Shown: positions 43,551 to 52,777, counted from the first letter of the stretch. The stretch: 64,000 nt of DNA from Acetobacter lovaniensis (GCF_014207635.1 NZ_JACHIE010000008.1:62001-126000); one strand, 5' to 3'. A program made the numbers and translations. The notes: generated by a model not told the origin, from the sequence alone.

Positions 43551-44737
43551 ACGCCCTCAAAAATCAGGCTGCAATTGGTTCCACCAAAACCAAAAGCATT
43601 ACTCATCACCCGCCGGACCGGCTTATGGAGTGTGTCTGTCAGCACATGGCTGTTAAATGTGGGGTCAATCTGCTGCACATTCAGGCAGCCCGGCGCAAAT
43701 CCCGCCCGCATCATAACAAGTGCAAACATGGCCTCGATAATCCCGGAGGCCCCCAGAGTATGCCCCGTCCAGCCTTTGGTGGAAGAACAGGGCACGCTAC
43801 GGCCAAACAGGGTATGCACGGCGTGGTCCTCCATGGCGTCATTCACAACCGTACCGGTCCCATGCAGATTGATATAGTCCAGTTGTGTGGCATCCAGCCC
43901 GGCCCGTTCCAGCGCCTCACGCATGGCCGCCACAGCCCCGCGTGCCAGCGGGTCGGGGGAGGACATATGGTGGCCATCACTACTCACCCCATAGCCAACC
44001 CACCGGCCCATGACGTCAGCACCAGAGCGCGCTCCTTCACGCTCAAGCAGAACAAAACCTGCTCCTTCCCCTACGGAAATGCCGGTGCGCTGCGCGTCAC
44101 ACGGGCGGGTTGGTTCCGCACTCACCAGCCCGAGGGCGGCAAACCCACGTAATGTCATACGGCACAGGCTGTCTGCCCCACCAACGACAACGGCATCGCA
44201 CAACCCAGCCTCCAGCCAGTGACGGGCATCCACAAACGCACGGGATGAGGACGCACAGGCGTTGGAAACACTCAGTATTGGCCCTTCCAGCCCCAGTCGG
44301 GCGGCGACAAACCGGGGAAGTGAGAACAGGTCCTGCGTATGCGCCTGATCAAACTTCATGGGCGGGGCGCCGGTTACCGGGTCCAGTGCCTCATAGGCAT
44401 CTTCGGCTGAAAGAATGCCAGACGTGGAAGTGCCCAGCACCACGGCAATCCTGTGGGCACCATAAAACTGGCGGGCATTCCGCACCGCCTGCGCAAACCC
44501 GTCCTGCGCACAGGCCATATCCGCCAACTGGTTGTTGCGGCACGTAAAGCTAGGGGCAACTCCCTCCAGCACATACGTACCAGCTTGTGGCACACAGCCG
44601 ACATAGCCTGTTTTTATTCCGGCAAAGTCACATGGCGTCAGCCCAGAGCGGCGCGCCAGCAACGCATCTTCGGTCTCGGCCAATCCTCGCCCGATTGCGC
44701 TCAGGACTGTTCCAGCGGTTATGGCGAGTGGTTTCAT
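43547..44737 (-). CDS. Beta-ketoacyl-ACP synthase (FabF/ApeO-like)
   Basis: A 396-residue ketosynthase with a complete Cys-His-His triad: C161 in SNACASSSRA, H292 in NLHGTGT and H326 in KGWTGHTLGASG. GTSTSGILSAEDAY near residue 102 is the variant of the aryl-polyene/fatty acid KS group. It condenses malonyl-ACP with the growing chain, most likely as a heterodimer with the next gene's chain-length-factor-like product. ATGA overlap with the exporter gene upstream. Confidence 0.92.
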   Translation of the reverse strand: MKPLAITAGTVLSAIGRGLAETEDALLARRSGLTPCDFAGIKTGYVGCVPQAGTYVLEGVAPSFTCRNNQLADMACAQDGFAQAVRNARQFYGAHRIAVVLGTSTSGILSAEDAYEALDPVTGAPPMKFDQAHTQDLFSLPRFVAARLGLEGPILSVSNACASSSRAFVDARHWLEAGLCDAVVVGGADSLCRMTLRGFAALGLVSAEPTRPCDAQRTGISVGEGAGFVLLEREGARSGADVMGRWVGYGVSSDGHHMSSPDPLARGAVAAMREALERAGLDATQLDYINLHGTGTVVNDAMEDHAVHTLFGRSVPCSSTKGWTGHTLGASGIIEAMFALVMMRAGFAPGCLNVQQIDPTFNSHVLTDTLHKPVRRVMSNAFGFGGTNCSLIFEGV

Positions 44738-47070
44738 GGTCGGTCTGGTGGTCCAATATTCGGGCGTTGTCCAGCCAGAAGAAAGCCGTAGATCATGGCT
44801 AGCGCAACACCAAACGCAACGGTTATCCCAATTTCGCGCAGTAATGGGGTCTGGCAGGCTGCCAGAAGGCCAAAAGTCAGCACGGTCATGGCATTGCAGG
44901 TCAGCAATGTGCGCATGGTTCTGGCCCGTTCTTCCGCGTCCAGCTGGGAGCGTGCGAAGAACAGAGCGTAATCCAGACTAACGCCCAGCACAAACTGCAG
45001 GGCAATCAGATGAATGAGTGTAAGAGGCTGATGTAACAGGGCAAACGCCCCCAGCACCGTAATCTGCACCGCTCCCACAGCCGCGATTACACGGAACATG
45101 CGCCCGGCATCGCTCAGGCCAACCAGCAGCACGACAAACGCTAACGCACTCCCGACTGCCATCCAGCGCAGGGTACGACCGGTATGATAGGCAGAAAGGC
45201 TATCCACCTCCCTGCGCATATCCAGCACCAGAACATCCGACTGCCCAGCCAGTGCGCGTTCTACAGCCTGATGGTCCTTCACACTTTCCGGAAAAACGAG
45301 ACCGAACCATTGTCCACCCCGTGCAAACAGCAAGGGAGCCATTGCAGCCCCAACCGGCGTTCCCAGCATATCCTGCGGTAACAACGGGGGCATTTGCCGT
45401 GCACGCGCCACATCAGCCACAAATGCATCAAAGGCCGTTGCACTGAAGGGTAGTCCCTCCCTTGCCTGTGCAATAGCTACCTGCAACGCGGCCGGGGGCG
45501 GCAACTGGCTGGCCCGGCTGCGCTGCATCTGCACCGAAGGCAGCAGACGCGCGGCCTCCTGCACACCAGCCAGAGCACCCTTTTGCTGCAATTGCGCCCA
45601 TACTGGCGCCAGAGCCTCCTCCCGCTCCAGCACTGCCTGCGCATTCTGCCCTGAGACTGCCAGCATGAGTGAAGAGTCCGGCACACCAAGATCACGGCGT
45701 AATGAATCGTCCAGTCGCAGGGTTTCTTCTGGCAGGGGGCTAAGGGCTGTCAGGCGTGTGTCCATAAGTGGGGGAGAACGCCATAACGCCACGGCGCAGA
45801 ACATGACAGGAAGGCAGGCCAGAACCCGGTAACGCCGCCAGCCTTCCGCCACAGCCAAAGGTCTGGAGGGCCCGCTCACATACGGTGCCAGATCCGCTGC
45901 CACGACCAGTCCGGGCATGATATGCAGGGTAACAAGCGCTGCCACCACAAGCCCCACGGCAGCAAATACGCCCAGTTGCGCCAGCCCCGGCAGACCGCAA
46001 AACACCATGCCGGTCAGCCCCAGCACAGCCGTTGCAACACCCAACCGCAAACTATGGCCAATACGGTGCAGGGTTGACTGTGGGCCTTCGCCATGGTCAC
46101 GATGCCCGATAAGCAGCACCGGGTAATCCAGCGCAACACCCAGCATGGTCATGCCAAAGCCGAATGCAATGCCATGCACAAAGCCAAAGGCCAGACGCAC
46201 AACAAGCATGGCAGCGCTCAGCGAGAGCAAAAACGGCACACCAATAGCTGCCAGCACCCACAGTGAGCGGAACCGCCAGTAAAGAATACCCACAACCAGC
46301 ACAAAGGAGCACAGCGCCATCATATCCACATCGCGCCGCATGCCCGCGGCACTGGACACTGCAAAAACCGACGGGCCGCTCATGAGCAGTCTGGCCGAAC
46401 CGGGGTGCAAGGCGGCAAATGCCGTCGTTATGGTCTGTTCAACACGAGCCTGCCGGGCAAGGTCCATACCCGGGGCCCGTGTGCGTAACAACAGCAGGGC
46501 ACGAGGCCGGTCCGGCGCAAACCAGACGCCCTGCACCACCCGGACACGCACATCCGGCTCCAATGCGCGCACAGTTTGCACAAAAGCGTTTGTCGGGTCC
46601 CGCAGGAGTGCGTCCGACAAAATGGAACCTGCGGCGGAATCCAGCCCATCCAGAACATTGGAAAACGCCTGCCCCAGTGCCAGTGCATCCAGCTTGCGCA
46701 CAGAATTATCAGGGACAAGCTGGTAGCGATGCTCAAACAGGAGATTACGCAAGGCTTCGGCCTGATCCGTGGCGAAAACGCCATTCAGGACGGAGACAAA
46801 CTGGGAATCCCCAGCAAGGGCTGCATGCAGGCCCAGACTAAGCCGCGCAAGCTCAGGCTCGGGGGCTCCCTCCACCCCCAGCATGATGACAGTACCCGCC
46901 ACACCGCCCTGCACTTCGCGCAATAAAAAGCGTGTTCCGTCATCGTGCCCTTTGGGCAAAAACCCCGCCATATCCATCCGCAGCGGGATATTCAGGAACA
47001 CCAGCACGGCAAACAGAGCCGAAACCGCCAGTGTAATGGCCAGAACCCCGGGCTTTCTACGCGGCCTCAC
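44734..47070 (-). CDS. MMPL/RND-family exporter
   Basis: A 778-residue membrane protein with the two-fold plan of MMPL exporters: one segment, a large periplasmic domain (residues about 40-230), five segments, another segment and periplasmic domain (about 410-600), then five segments. GFGMTMLGVALDYPVLLIGH and FVLGVSLDYALFFARSQ are the conserved SDYAL-type TM4/TM10 motifs. The start is GTG, overlapping the LolA-like stop. It should move the polyene lipid toward the outer membrane together with the LolA-like carrier. Confidence 0.9.
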   Translation of the reverse strand: MRPRRKPGVLAITLAVSALFAVLVFLNIPLRMDMAGFLPKGHDDGTRFLLREVQGGVAGTVIMLGVEGAPEPELARLSLGLHAALAGDSQFVSVLNGVFATDQAEALRNLLFEHRYQLVPDNSVRKLDALALGQAFSNVLDGLDSAAGSILSDALLRDPTNAFVQTVRALEPDVRVRVVQGVWFAPDRPRALLLLRTRAPGMDLARQARVEQTITTAFAALHPGSARLLMSGPSVFAVSSAAGMRRDVDMMALCSFVLVVGILYWRFRSLWVLAAIGVPFLLSLSAAMLVVRLAFGFVHGIAFGFGMTMLGVALDYPVLLIGHRDHGEGPQSTLHRIGHSLRLGVATAVLGLTGMVFCGLPGLAQLGVFAAVGLVVAALVTLHIMPGLVVAADLAPYVSGPSRPLAVAEGWRRYRVLACLPVMFCAVALWRSPPLMDTRLTALSPLPEETLRLDDSLRRDLGVPDSSLMLAVSGQNAQAVLEREEALAPVWAQLQQKGALAGVQEAARLLPSVQMQRSRASQLPPPAALQVAIAQAREGLPFSATAFDAFVADVARARQMPPLLPQDMLGTPVGAAMAPLLFARGGQWFGLVFPESVKDHQAVERALAGQSDVLVLDMRREVDSLSAYHTGRTLRWMAVGSALAFVVLLVGLSDAGRMFRVIAAVGAVQITVLGAFALLHQPLTLIHLIALQFVLGVSLDYALFFARSQLDAEERARTMRTLLTCNAMTVLTFGLLAACQTPLLREIGITVAFGVALAMIYGFLLAGQRPNIGPPDRP

Positions 47071-47642
47071 GGGTCGAGGGTCAGGGTTTGCACATCCCCA
47101 TTGGCCTGTACAATCTTCAGGCTCTGTATGGCGTTATTGCGCCCCTTCAGCACGACCAGACGCACCAGATGCACCGCCTGCGGGGAAAGAGGCACCATGT
47201 TGAGTGTCCATGCGCCAAGGTCTCCCTGTGCGCTCAGGGTGTAATCATGCGCCAGGCTTGCCATGTCGCCTTCCAGCGGAGCACGCATGGTTGTGACCAG
47301 CAGTGCCAGAGCAGGGCTTTGCGACAGCGGCACATTATGCACACTCCCCGCTCCCCGCTGGATGGAGACCATACTCCCGTCGATCACCAGTTTTTCGGGG
47401 CGTGGAGCCTGCGTGTTTTTCTCCAGATATGCGGGGCGATGGAACAGTAGCACGCCACTGGAGAGCAATGGGTGCGTAAGAGCCGCCATATCCTTCTGTT
47501 CATGGAAAGGCTGGGCACGCTCGGGCACCTGCCCCAGATGTGCAATGATCTGTCCGCTCAGGTCTGCTCCGTTATCGGCCGCCCATGCCTGCCCCATGCC
47601 TGCAAGCAGCCCCCATGCCACCAGAAGAGAAAAAACTTTCAC
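47067..47642 (-). CDS. LolA-like outer membrane lipid/lipoprotein carrier
   Basis: A 191-residue periplasmic protein with signal peptide ending in GQAWAAD. The phrase FHEQKDMAALTHPLLSSGVL followed by LLFHRPAYLEK matches the LolA-like proteins of aryl-polyene loci (the F-x-Q-x-K-x-L-x-S-x-G pattern). It starts with GTG, overlaps the acyltransferase stop by 4 bases and the exporter start by 4 bases. It probably carries the product or its lipid anchor through the periplasm. Confidence 0.87.
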   Translation of the reverse strand: MKVFSLLVAWGLLAGMGQAWAADNGADLSGQIIAHLGQVPERAQPFHEQKDMAALTHPLLSSGVLLFHRPAYLEKNTQAPRPEKLVIDGSMVSIQRGAGSVHNVPLSQSPALALLVTTMRAPLEGDMASLAHDYTLSAQGDLGAWTLNMVPLSPQAVHLVRLVVLKGRNNAIQSLKIVQANGDVQTLTLDP

Positions 47643-48541
47643 GGCAGGTCTTTCCAGTAATCATAAAAATTAAACCATGAGAACGGGTGCCTGCGGCACA
47701 GCGCCTCCATCCAGCAGGCGTATCGCTCCGCCGCCTGTTGCACAAAAGCGGACCGTCCCTGCCGGGATGTGGGGTAAGACACATCAAACGGCACAAAATT
47801 TACGTCATAAACACCATCTGCCGCACGTATGGCGCTCACGAGCACAATGGGAACCCCTGTAACCAGCGCCAGCCGAAAAGGCCCTTCGGGGAGGAAAATA
47901 TCCCCTCCCAGCATTTTTGTGCGGATACACCGGTCTGTATCGGGCGCCCTGTCGCCCAGAATACCAACTACCTCCCCACGCCCCAGACTTTCCGCAACGC
48001 GAAGCATGGTATCCACCTGCCCGATGGCAATAATGGTTTGCGCGTACGTGGGGTCCAGCGTCTCCAGCACATCCGTGGCTCCCCCCAGATTGGAACGGTA
48101 CATGAGCATACGTAATGTTATGGAATGCTCCCGCCCCAAGGCCCTGAGCGCCTCAAACGACCCAATATGCGCCCCCAGCAGAAGGCACCCTCGCCCACCC
48201 GCCAGGACCTGTAAAAAACTCTCCCGCCCCGTAACCCGCACATGGGGCATGTCCGTGGTGTTTTGCAGAAAAAAGATACGGTCCAGCACAACCTGTGCGA
48301 AGCACCGCATATGCCGCATAATGGTGATTATTGTGGGGCGGATGGGCAAAGCACGACGCAAATAAGCGCGCGATGCCCTACGGGCCGCCCCGTTATACAG
48401 AAAAAAATACAGCGTAATGGGGCCAAGAAGCCACTCCAGCCGCCGCCTTCCAACCTTGCGGGCCAGAAGCAGCGCCACCTGCATGGCAAAGCGGTTCCCC
48501 CGCTCCGGTACAATCCAGCGCCTGTCAGCCGTGCGTGGCAT
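47639..48541 (-). CDS. LpxL/HtrB-like lysophospholipid acyltransferase
   Basis: A 300-residue protein of the LPLAT family. A basic N-region leads to LLGPITLYFFLYNGAARRAS, then the acceptor motif LLLGAHIGSFEALRALG where H and E are the HxxxxE catalytic pair, and EVVGILGDRAPD. In aryl-polyene loci such an acyltransferase attaches the polyene chain to a lipid head group. It overlaps the upstream ligase gene by 17 bases. Confidence 0.88.
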   Translation of the reverse strand: MPRTADRRWIVPERGNRFAMQVALLLARKVGRRRLEWLLGPITLYFFLYNGAARRASRAYLRRALPIRPTIITIMRHMRCFAQVVLDRIFFLQNTTDMPHVRVTGRESFLQVLAGGRGCLLLGAHIGSFEALRALGREHSITLRMLMYRSNLGGATDVLETLDPTYAQTIIAIGQVDTMLRVAESLGRGEVVGILGDRAPDTDRCIRTKMLGGDIFLPEGPFRLALVTGVPIVLVSAIRAADGVYDVNFVPFDVSYPTSRQGRSAFVQQAAERYACWMEALCRRHPFSWFNFYDYWKDLP

Positions 48542-50186
48542 GCTCTTGTTTTGCCTTTAACACGGCCCGCATGACAGGCTGATCATTCAACTTGGCGGTC
48601 AGGCGCACAACGGGGCCTGTACTCCGGGCCAGAAAAATCACTTTCTGGCCCGGAAGAACCGGATGCAGAAACTTGACCATATCCACATGCAACCCGGCCT
48701 GCCCCAACTGTTCCAGCCCGGCCTCCAGCAGCAAAACGCCCGGTACAACCGGATTACCGGGAAAATGGCCCGGCAGGCAGGGATGATCAGAAGACAGCGT
48801 AAAAGACCCGACTTCCTCCTCCTGCATGGCCTGCCCTGCCATGGCGCGCAACGCCTGCAGGGTCAGCTTGCCCAAGGCATTACGGGGCAAGGCGGGCACC
48901 AGCCTGACACTGCGCGGCAGAAAAACCGGCTCAATCTGCTCCCGCAGGGACAGCAGAATGCTCTGGGCACTCAAGGTGGAAGAGACGGCAAAAACCTGCA
49001 TCCGCGCCAGAACATTGCTGGCATCACCTTCAGGAGGAAGAAATGCCCCATCCTCCACGCCAGGAATGGCGTTTAACACGGCATTCAGCGCAGCAAGCGA
49101 GGCCCGCTTGCCACCCAGTTTGACCACATCCTTCATGCGGCCCAGCAGCAGGAATGTACCATCGCTCTGAGTTTGAATAAAATCGGCGAGCAGATAGCCC
49201 TGCACACCCGGTGCCGAAACTTCAACACCGTCCGCACTCTCATGCGGGGTGACACCTTCATACCATCGCCAGTGCGCCCCGCTTACCGTTCGCCGCATGG
49301 CCATGGAGCCTGTTTCAGTCGAACCGTAAATTTCGGTTACTTCTGTATCCAGAACCTTTTCCGCCTCAGCAGCCAGATCGGAGGCCAGAGGAGCCGAGGC
49401 CGAAACCACGCGCCGGATGGCGGGCCATGTCAGACCCGAACGCAGCATGGTCCTCAGTTGCAGAGGTGTTGTGACCAGAATACGCGGAGCAAACGCCCGG
49501 CTCAGACTGGCCTGCCAGTCCGCCGGATACCCCCCGCTCCCAGCAACCACTGTGACGCGTGTATTCAGGCATTGCAGAACCAGTGCCTCGAACCCGTACA
49601 TATGATAAGGTGGCACTGTGCCGACCAGACAGGCAGGAGCATCATCGGGGTCCAGCAGAACACGGGCGGTCACACTGCGTGTCACCAGCCCACCCCAATA
49701 TTTACGATGCCCGACCGGTTGCCCCGTACTGCCCGAAGTAAAAACCAGAGCCACCAGAGCATCCGCCCTGATGACAGGATTATGGCAGAGCCGGGTCGCA
49801 TGCCCGGCGGAAGAAGACATTGCCAGAACATCTGGCACCACCAGCCCGCTACCAGCCAGCAGGGCGCTCTCGGAATCCCCCTCAACACTGGCGCAGACGG
49901 CATTATGTTCCAGAGCAAGTTCGGCCAACCGTGCAGGATTCCGCTCACTACTCAGAAGCACATACTGCCCGCGCAGTATGGTGGCAGCCAGCAGAAGTGC
50001 AAAACTGCTTACACCTGAGCAGACGGGCACAATCGGGCGGTCTGGTAGCAAAGCGGCTACCGCATGCGCGGCATGCAGAAAACTCCAGCCGGTCACACTG
50101 CCCCGATCAGTCAGAAAAAGTGGTCGATCAGGAGCATAAACAAGGGAAAGATCAGGCCATTGCTGGTCAAACCGGACGTCTGCCAT
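48525..50186 (-). CDS. Acyl-AMP ligase fused to a C-terminal dehydratase domain (ApeH-ApeI-like)
   Basis: A 553-residue two-part protein. Residues 1-440 are an AMP-forming acyl/aryl-ACP synthetase: LVFTSGSTGQPVGHRKYW is the P-loop-like motif, ITEIYGSTETGSMA-type sequence (VTEIYGSTETGSM) follows, and PRNALGKLTLQAL holds the late lysine. From about residue 460 a hotdog dehydratase domain begins: SSDHPCLPGHFPGNPVVPGV is the FabZ-like PGHFPG motif. The ATG at 50186 is chosen, 5 bases after the ACP stop; a longer frame to 50228 would overlap ACP. It loads a starter acid on ACP and dehydrates intermediates. Confidence 0.88.
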   Translation of the reverse strand: MADVRFDQQWPDLSLVYAPDRPLFLTDRGSVTGWSFLHAAHAVAALLPDRPIVPVCSGVSSFALLLAATILRGQYVLLSSERNPARLAELALEHNAVCASVEGDSESALLAGSGLVVPDVLAMSSSAGHATRLCHNPVIRADALVALVFTSGSTGQPVGHRKYWGGLVTRSVTARVLLDPDDAPACLVGTVPPYHMYGFEALVLQCLNTRVTVVAGSGGYPADWQASLSRAFAPRILVTTPLQLRTMLRSGLTWPAIRRVVSASAPLASDLAAEAEKVLDTEVTEIYGSTETGSMAMRRTVSGAHWRWYEGVTPHESADGVEVSAPGVQGYLLADFIQTQSDGTFLLLGRMKDVVKLGGKRASLAALNAVLNAIPGVEDGAFLPPEGDASNVLARMQVFAVSSTLSAQSILLSLREQIEPVFLPRSVRLVPALPRNALGKLTLQALRAMAGQAMQEEEVGSFTLSSDHPCLPGHFPGNPVVPGVLLLEAGLEQLGQAGLHVDMVKFLHPVLPGQKVIFLARSTGPVVRLTAKLNDQPVMRAVLKAKQEHATHG

Positions 50187-50191
50187 CAGCT

Positions 50192-50491
50192 TCACCCAGC
50201 AGTGCGATTTGCCTGCACAAATGCACACAAAGACCGTAATGAACTAAAAATCTGTGCATTATCAGGGTCTTCTGACCGCAGAGCCACACCGTAATCACGC
50301 CCGACAAACAGAGCAATTTCCAGCGCATCAATGGAATCAAGGCCCAGCCCTTCCCCAAACAGGGGGGCTTCGGGAGCGATCTCCTCAGCCATGACTTCAA
50401 GCTGAAGTGCCGCAACAAGCCGTTCTGCGACTTCATGCTCAAAAGGCGTTTGTATTATTGTCGAGCGGGTCGTATTCACAGCATGTCTCAT
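50192..50491 (-). CDS. Acyl carrier protein
   Basis: A 99-residue carrier protein. The phosphopantetheine attachment site is LGLDSIDALEI with serine 53; upstream APEAPLFGEG is typical of the ACPs in aryl polyene operons. The frame stays open upstream to 50533, but the ATG at 50491 gives a normal ACP length. It is the first gene of the ten-gene operon. Only one ACP is found, while the described E. coli-type loci have two. Confidence 0.88.
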   Translation of the reverse strand: MRHAVNTTRSTIIQTPFEHEVAERLVAALQLEVMAEEIAPEAPLFGEGLGLDSIDALEIALFVGRDYGVALRSEDPDNAQIFSSLRSLCAFVQANRTAG

Positions 50492-50507
50492 GTTAAGTGC
50501 AGATACC

Positions 50508-51194
50508 ATGAGTGAGCTAACACAAACGCGCATGATCGCAAAACCAGCATGGCTGGAAAAACGGCCTGCTTTCCGGCGCGGAACTAGCGCTATGCTTGTC
50601 TCTCTATCAATTCTTCTTGGACATATACCCTATGCATCTTCTGTAATAATTCCCATTAGTATCGCCTCGCTCACCATGCAGTGTATGGCGTTTGCTCTTC
50701 TGAGCCTGCATCTTAAAAAAAGTGCCGTTATGGCCATCTGTCTTGTGCCTCTGACCATATACTGGCCGCATCAGGTAACGGTCGCCGATGGCTGTGTGCT
50801 TTATGCGGTCTCTCTGGGCATGATGCTGTTCATTTTTGGCCGTTCCCTCCTGCCATCCCGACAGCCTCTTGTTGCTGTTGTGGCCAGCCGGGTACATGGC
50901 CCTTTACGCGCGGATATTGCACGCTACACACATGCCCTGACCATTGTGTGGACACTGTTTTTTGCCGCAGCCCTGATTACACCACTCCTTCTGTTCTGGC
51001 TTGGCCCGACCGGCACGTGGCAGTGGCCGCTATCTGGCGGCACATTTGCCATGGCGCTGCTGTTCATGCTTGTGGAATCCGGGGTCAGGCGCCTTGTCAT
51101 ACGCAATTTCCAACACGTATCGCTCAGGACGACAGTCGCGGCTTTCCGCAGCACGCACGCCTCAACCATGCGAACAACAACCTCAGATGCATAA
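50508..51194 (+). CDS. COG4648-like membrane protein (ApeG-like)
   Basis: A 228-residue protein with about six membrane segments. The sequence ASRVHGPLRADIARYTHALT followed by IVWTLFFAAALITPLLLFWL resembles the COG4648 membrane protein found in aryl polyene clusters, where its exact role is unknown. It is divergent from the ACP gene, with only 16 bases between start codons (an ATG at 50490 would even overlap). Its last 71 bases overlap the convergent glycosyltransferase gene. Confidence 0.75.
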   Translation: MSELTQTRMIAKPAWLEKRPAFRRGTSAMLVSLSILLGHIPYASSVIIPISIASLTMQCMAFALLSLHLKKSAVMAICLVPLTIYWPHQVTVADGCVLYAVSLGMMLFIFGRSLLPSRQPLVAVVASRVHGPLRADIARYTHALTIVWTLFFAAALITPLLLFWLGPTGTWQWPLSGGTFAMALLFMLVESGVRRLVIRNFQHVSLRTTVAAFRSTHASTMRTTTSDA

Positions 51195-51873
51195 AGACGA
51201 GGCGTATATTATCCCGCACATAACGAAAATGAGAAATACCGCCATCCGCTGCATTGAAATACTGCACCATGGCTGGTTTATTGAGCACGGGCGCTCCCTG
51301 CCAGACCATACGCACCACAACCTCAGGGTCAAAGTCAAAACCCCGCATATAGCGTGATGCCTGAAGAACCCCCACCAGAAGCCTGAGCGGGTAAACCCTG
51401 AAGCCAAACAGGCAGTCCTTAACTGCCCCCCCTGTTTCCATACCAATGAGAATATTGGATAACTTGCGCCCCCATATGCGCAGGAGCGGCGCTTCCGGCC
51501 CAAAGACTGGCACACCCAGCACCAGAGCCTGCGGGACAGAGCAGGAGAGCGATATAAAATCCGGCACGGCCTGAACTGGGTGCTGGCCATCTGCATCCAT
51601 GGTCAGGACATGCGTATACCCTGCCTGCATGGCCCATAACGCCCCCTGCAAAACAGCCTGCCCCTTCCCTCCATTCTGCGTCAGGTGCAGAATTTTAAGC
51701 CCCGCATGTGCTGGCAGCAGATCATCCAGTGTGCGTTCGCTGCCGTCGGTACTGCCATCTGTCACCACCACCACATCCGGCCAGACGGCCAGCACGGCAG
51801 AGACCGTACTCCGTAGCAATGGTCCGGAATTATAGGATGGAACGAGAACAATGCAGCGGAACATGGCAGACAT
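51124..51873 (-). CDS. Family 2 glycosyltransferase
   Basis: A 249-residue GT-A-fold enzyme. It opens with CIVLVPSYNSGPLLRSTVSAV, then VVTDGSTDGSERTLDDL, GGKGQAVLQGALWAMQAGYT and the metal site LTMDADGQHP. This is the dolichyl-phosphate-mannose-synthase-like branch also found in aryl polyene loci. ATG at 51873 or 51864 are both possible starts. It probably glycosylates a lipid head group. The end overlaps the membrane protein gene by 71 bases in opposite orientation. Confidence 0.87.
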   Translation of the reverse strand: MSAMFRCIVLVPSYNSGPLLRSTVSAVLAVWPDVVVVTDGSTDGSERTLDDLLPAHAGLKILHLTQNGGKGQAVLQGALWAMQAGYTHVLTMDADGQHPVQAVPDFISLSCSVPQALVLGVPVFGPEAPLLRIWGRKLSNILIGMETGGAVKDCLFGFRVYPLRLLVGVLQASRYMRGFDFDPEVVVRMVWQGAPVLNKPAMVQYFNAADGGISHFRYVRDNIRLVFMHLRLLFAWLRRACCGKPRLSS

Positions 51874-51966
51874 ACCTGTGTGGCCAAAACCGGATAAAAC
51901 ATGGCAGGACTGGTCCACATACCTCAATTACGATAAGAACCGAATACCAAGATCATTGAACCGGAA

Positions 51967-52716
51967 ATGGCAATGTCTGAGCGCATACCCTGCCCACCTC
52001 ACCCCGTCCTGCCTGACTATTACCGCACCAAGGGGGAACACAGGCAGTTTGTTCGCTCTATTTTTGACAAAACAGCCTGTTATTATGACCGGATCAACGC
52101 GGTTTTTTCGCTTGGATCAGGTAAGTGGTACCGGCGCTGGATGCTGCGCATGGCCGGGCTGCGCGCAGGGCAGACATTGCTGGATGTTGCAACCGGCACG
52201 GGTCTGGTTGCGCAGGAAGCGGCAACCATAACAGATGCCGCCAACATTATCGGGCTGGATATGAGTGCAGGCATGCTCGGACAATGCCGTGACAAGTTGC
52301 CCATTCAGGTTGTTCTGGCGGATGCTCAGGCCCTGCCGGTTGCTCCGGCCAGCATGGACATGCTGAGCATGGGTTACGCGTTACGGCATGTGCATGACCT
52401 GAGGGCAACCTTTGCAGGCTATCTGGATGTACTCAAACCCGGCGGGCATGTGCTGATTCTGGAAATCGGGCGCGCTGACAACCGCCTTGTCCAGCTTCTG
52501 CTGCGTTTTTACCTTGGCCGGGTTGTACCGCTGCTATCCGGTGTTGCAGCCTCGCAGGACAGCAGAAGGCTCATGGCCTATTACTGGGATACGATTGAGG
52601 AGTGCGTGCCTCCGGCCCGTATTCTGGACACCATGCAATCCGTAGGGTTTAGCAAAGTGCGCAAACACACGTCATTTGGTGTGTTTCACGCTTATATGGC
52701 CGAGCGACCGCTATAA
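51967..52716 (+). CDS. UbiE/COQ5-like SAM-dependent methyltransferase
   Basis: A 249-residue class I methyltransferase. VRSIFDKTACYYDRINAVFS followed by LGSGKWYRRWML is the UbiE-type N-terminus; the SAM site is LLDVATGTGLVAQEA and the late MGYALRHVHDL is also UbiE-like. It could be a quinone methyltransferase paralogue or the methyltransferase of the adjacent polyene locus. It is divergent from the glycosyltransferase, with a 93-bp gap, and followed by a strong hairpin. Confidence 0.85.
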   Translation: MAMSERIPCPPHPVLPDYYRTKGEHRQFVRSIFDKTACYYDRINAVFSLGSGKWYRRWMLRMAGLRAGQTLLDVATGTGLVAQEAATITDAANIIGLDMSAGMLGQCRDKLPIQVVLADAQALPVAPASMDMLSMGYALRHVHDLRATFAGYLDVLKPGGHVLILEIGRADNRLVQLLLRFYLGRVVPLLSGVAASQDSRRLMAYYWDTIEECVPPARILDTMQSVGFSKVRKHTSFGVFHAYMAERPL

Positions 52717-52730
52717 ACACCACCAATACC

Positions 52731-52770
52731 CCGCAAGGTGCATACTTCTATCCGGGCATGCACCTTGCGG
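52731..52770. terminator. Bidirectional terminator hairpin
   Basis: CCGCAAGGTGCAT and ATGCACCTTGCGG form a perfect 13-bp stem with a 14-base loop between the methyltransferase and the convergent small secreted protein gene. Confidence 0.75.
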
Positions 52771-52777
52771 CCATGCG

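Noticed and set aside
43118-44152. 344-codon plus-strand frame
   Set aside because: Antisense to the ketosynthase and chain-length-factor genes; no domain and unusual proline/histidine-rich composition.
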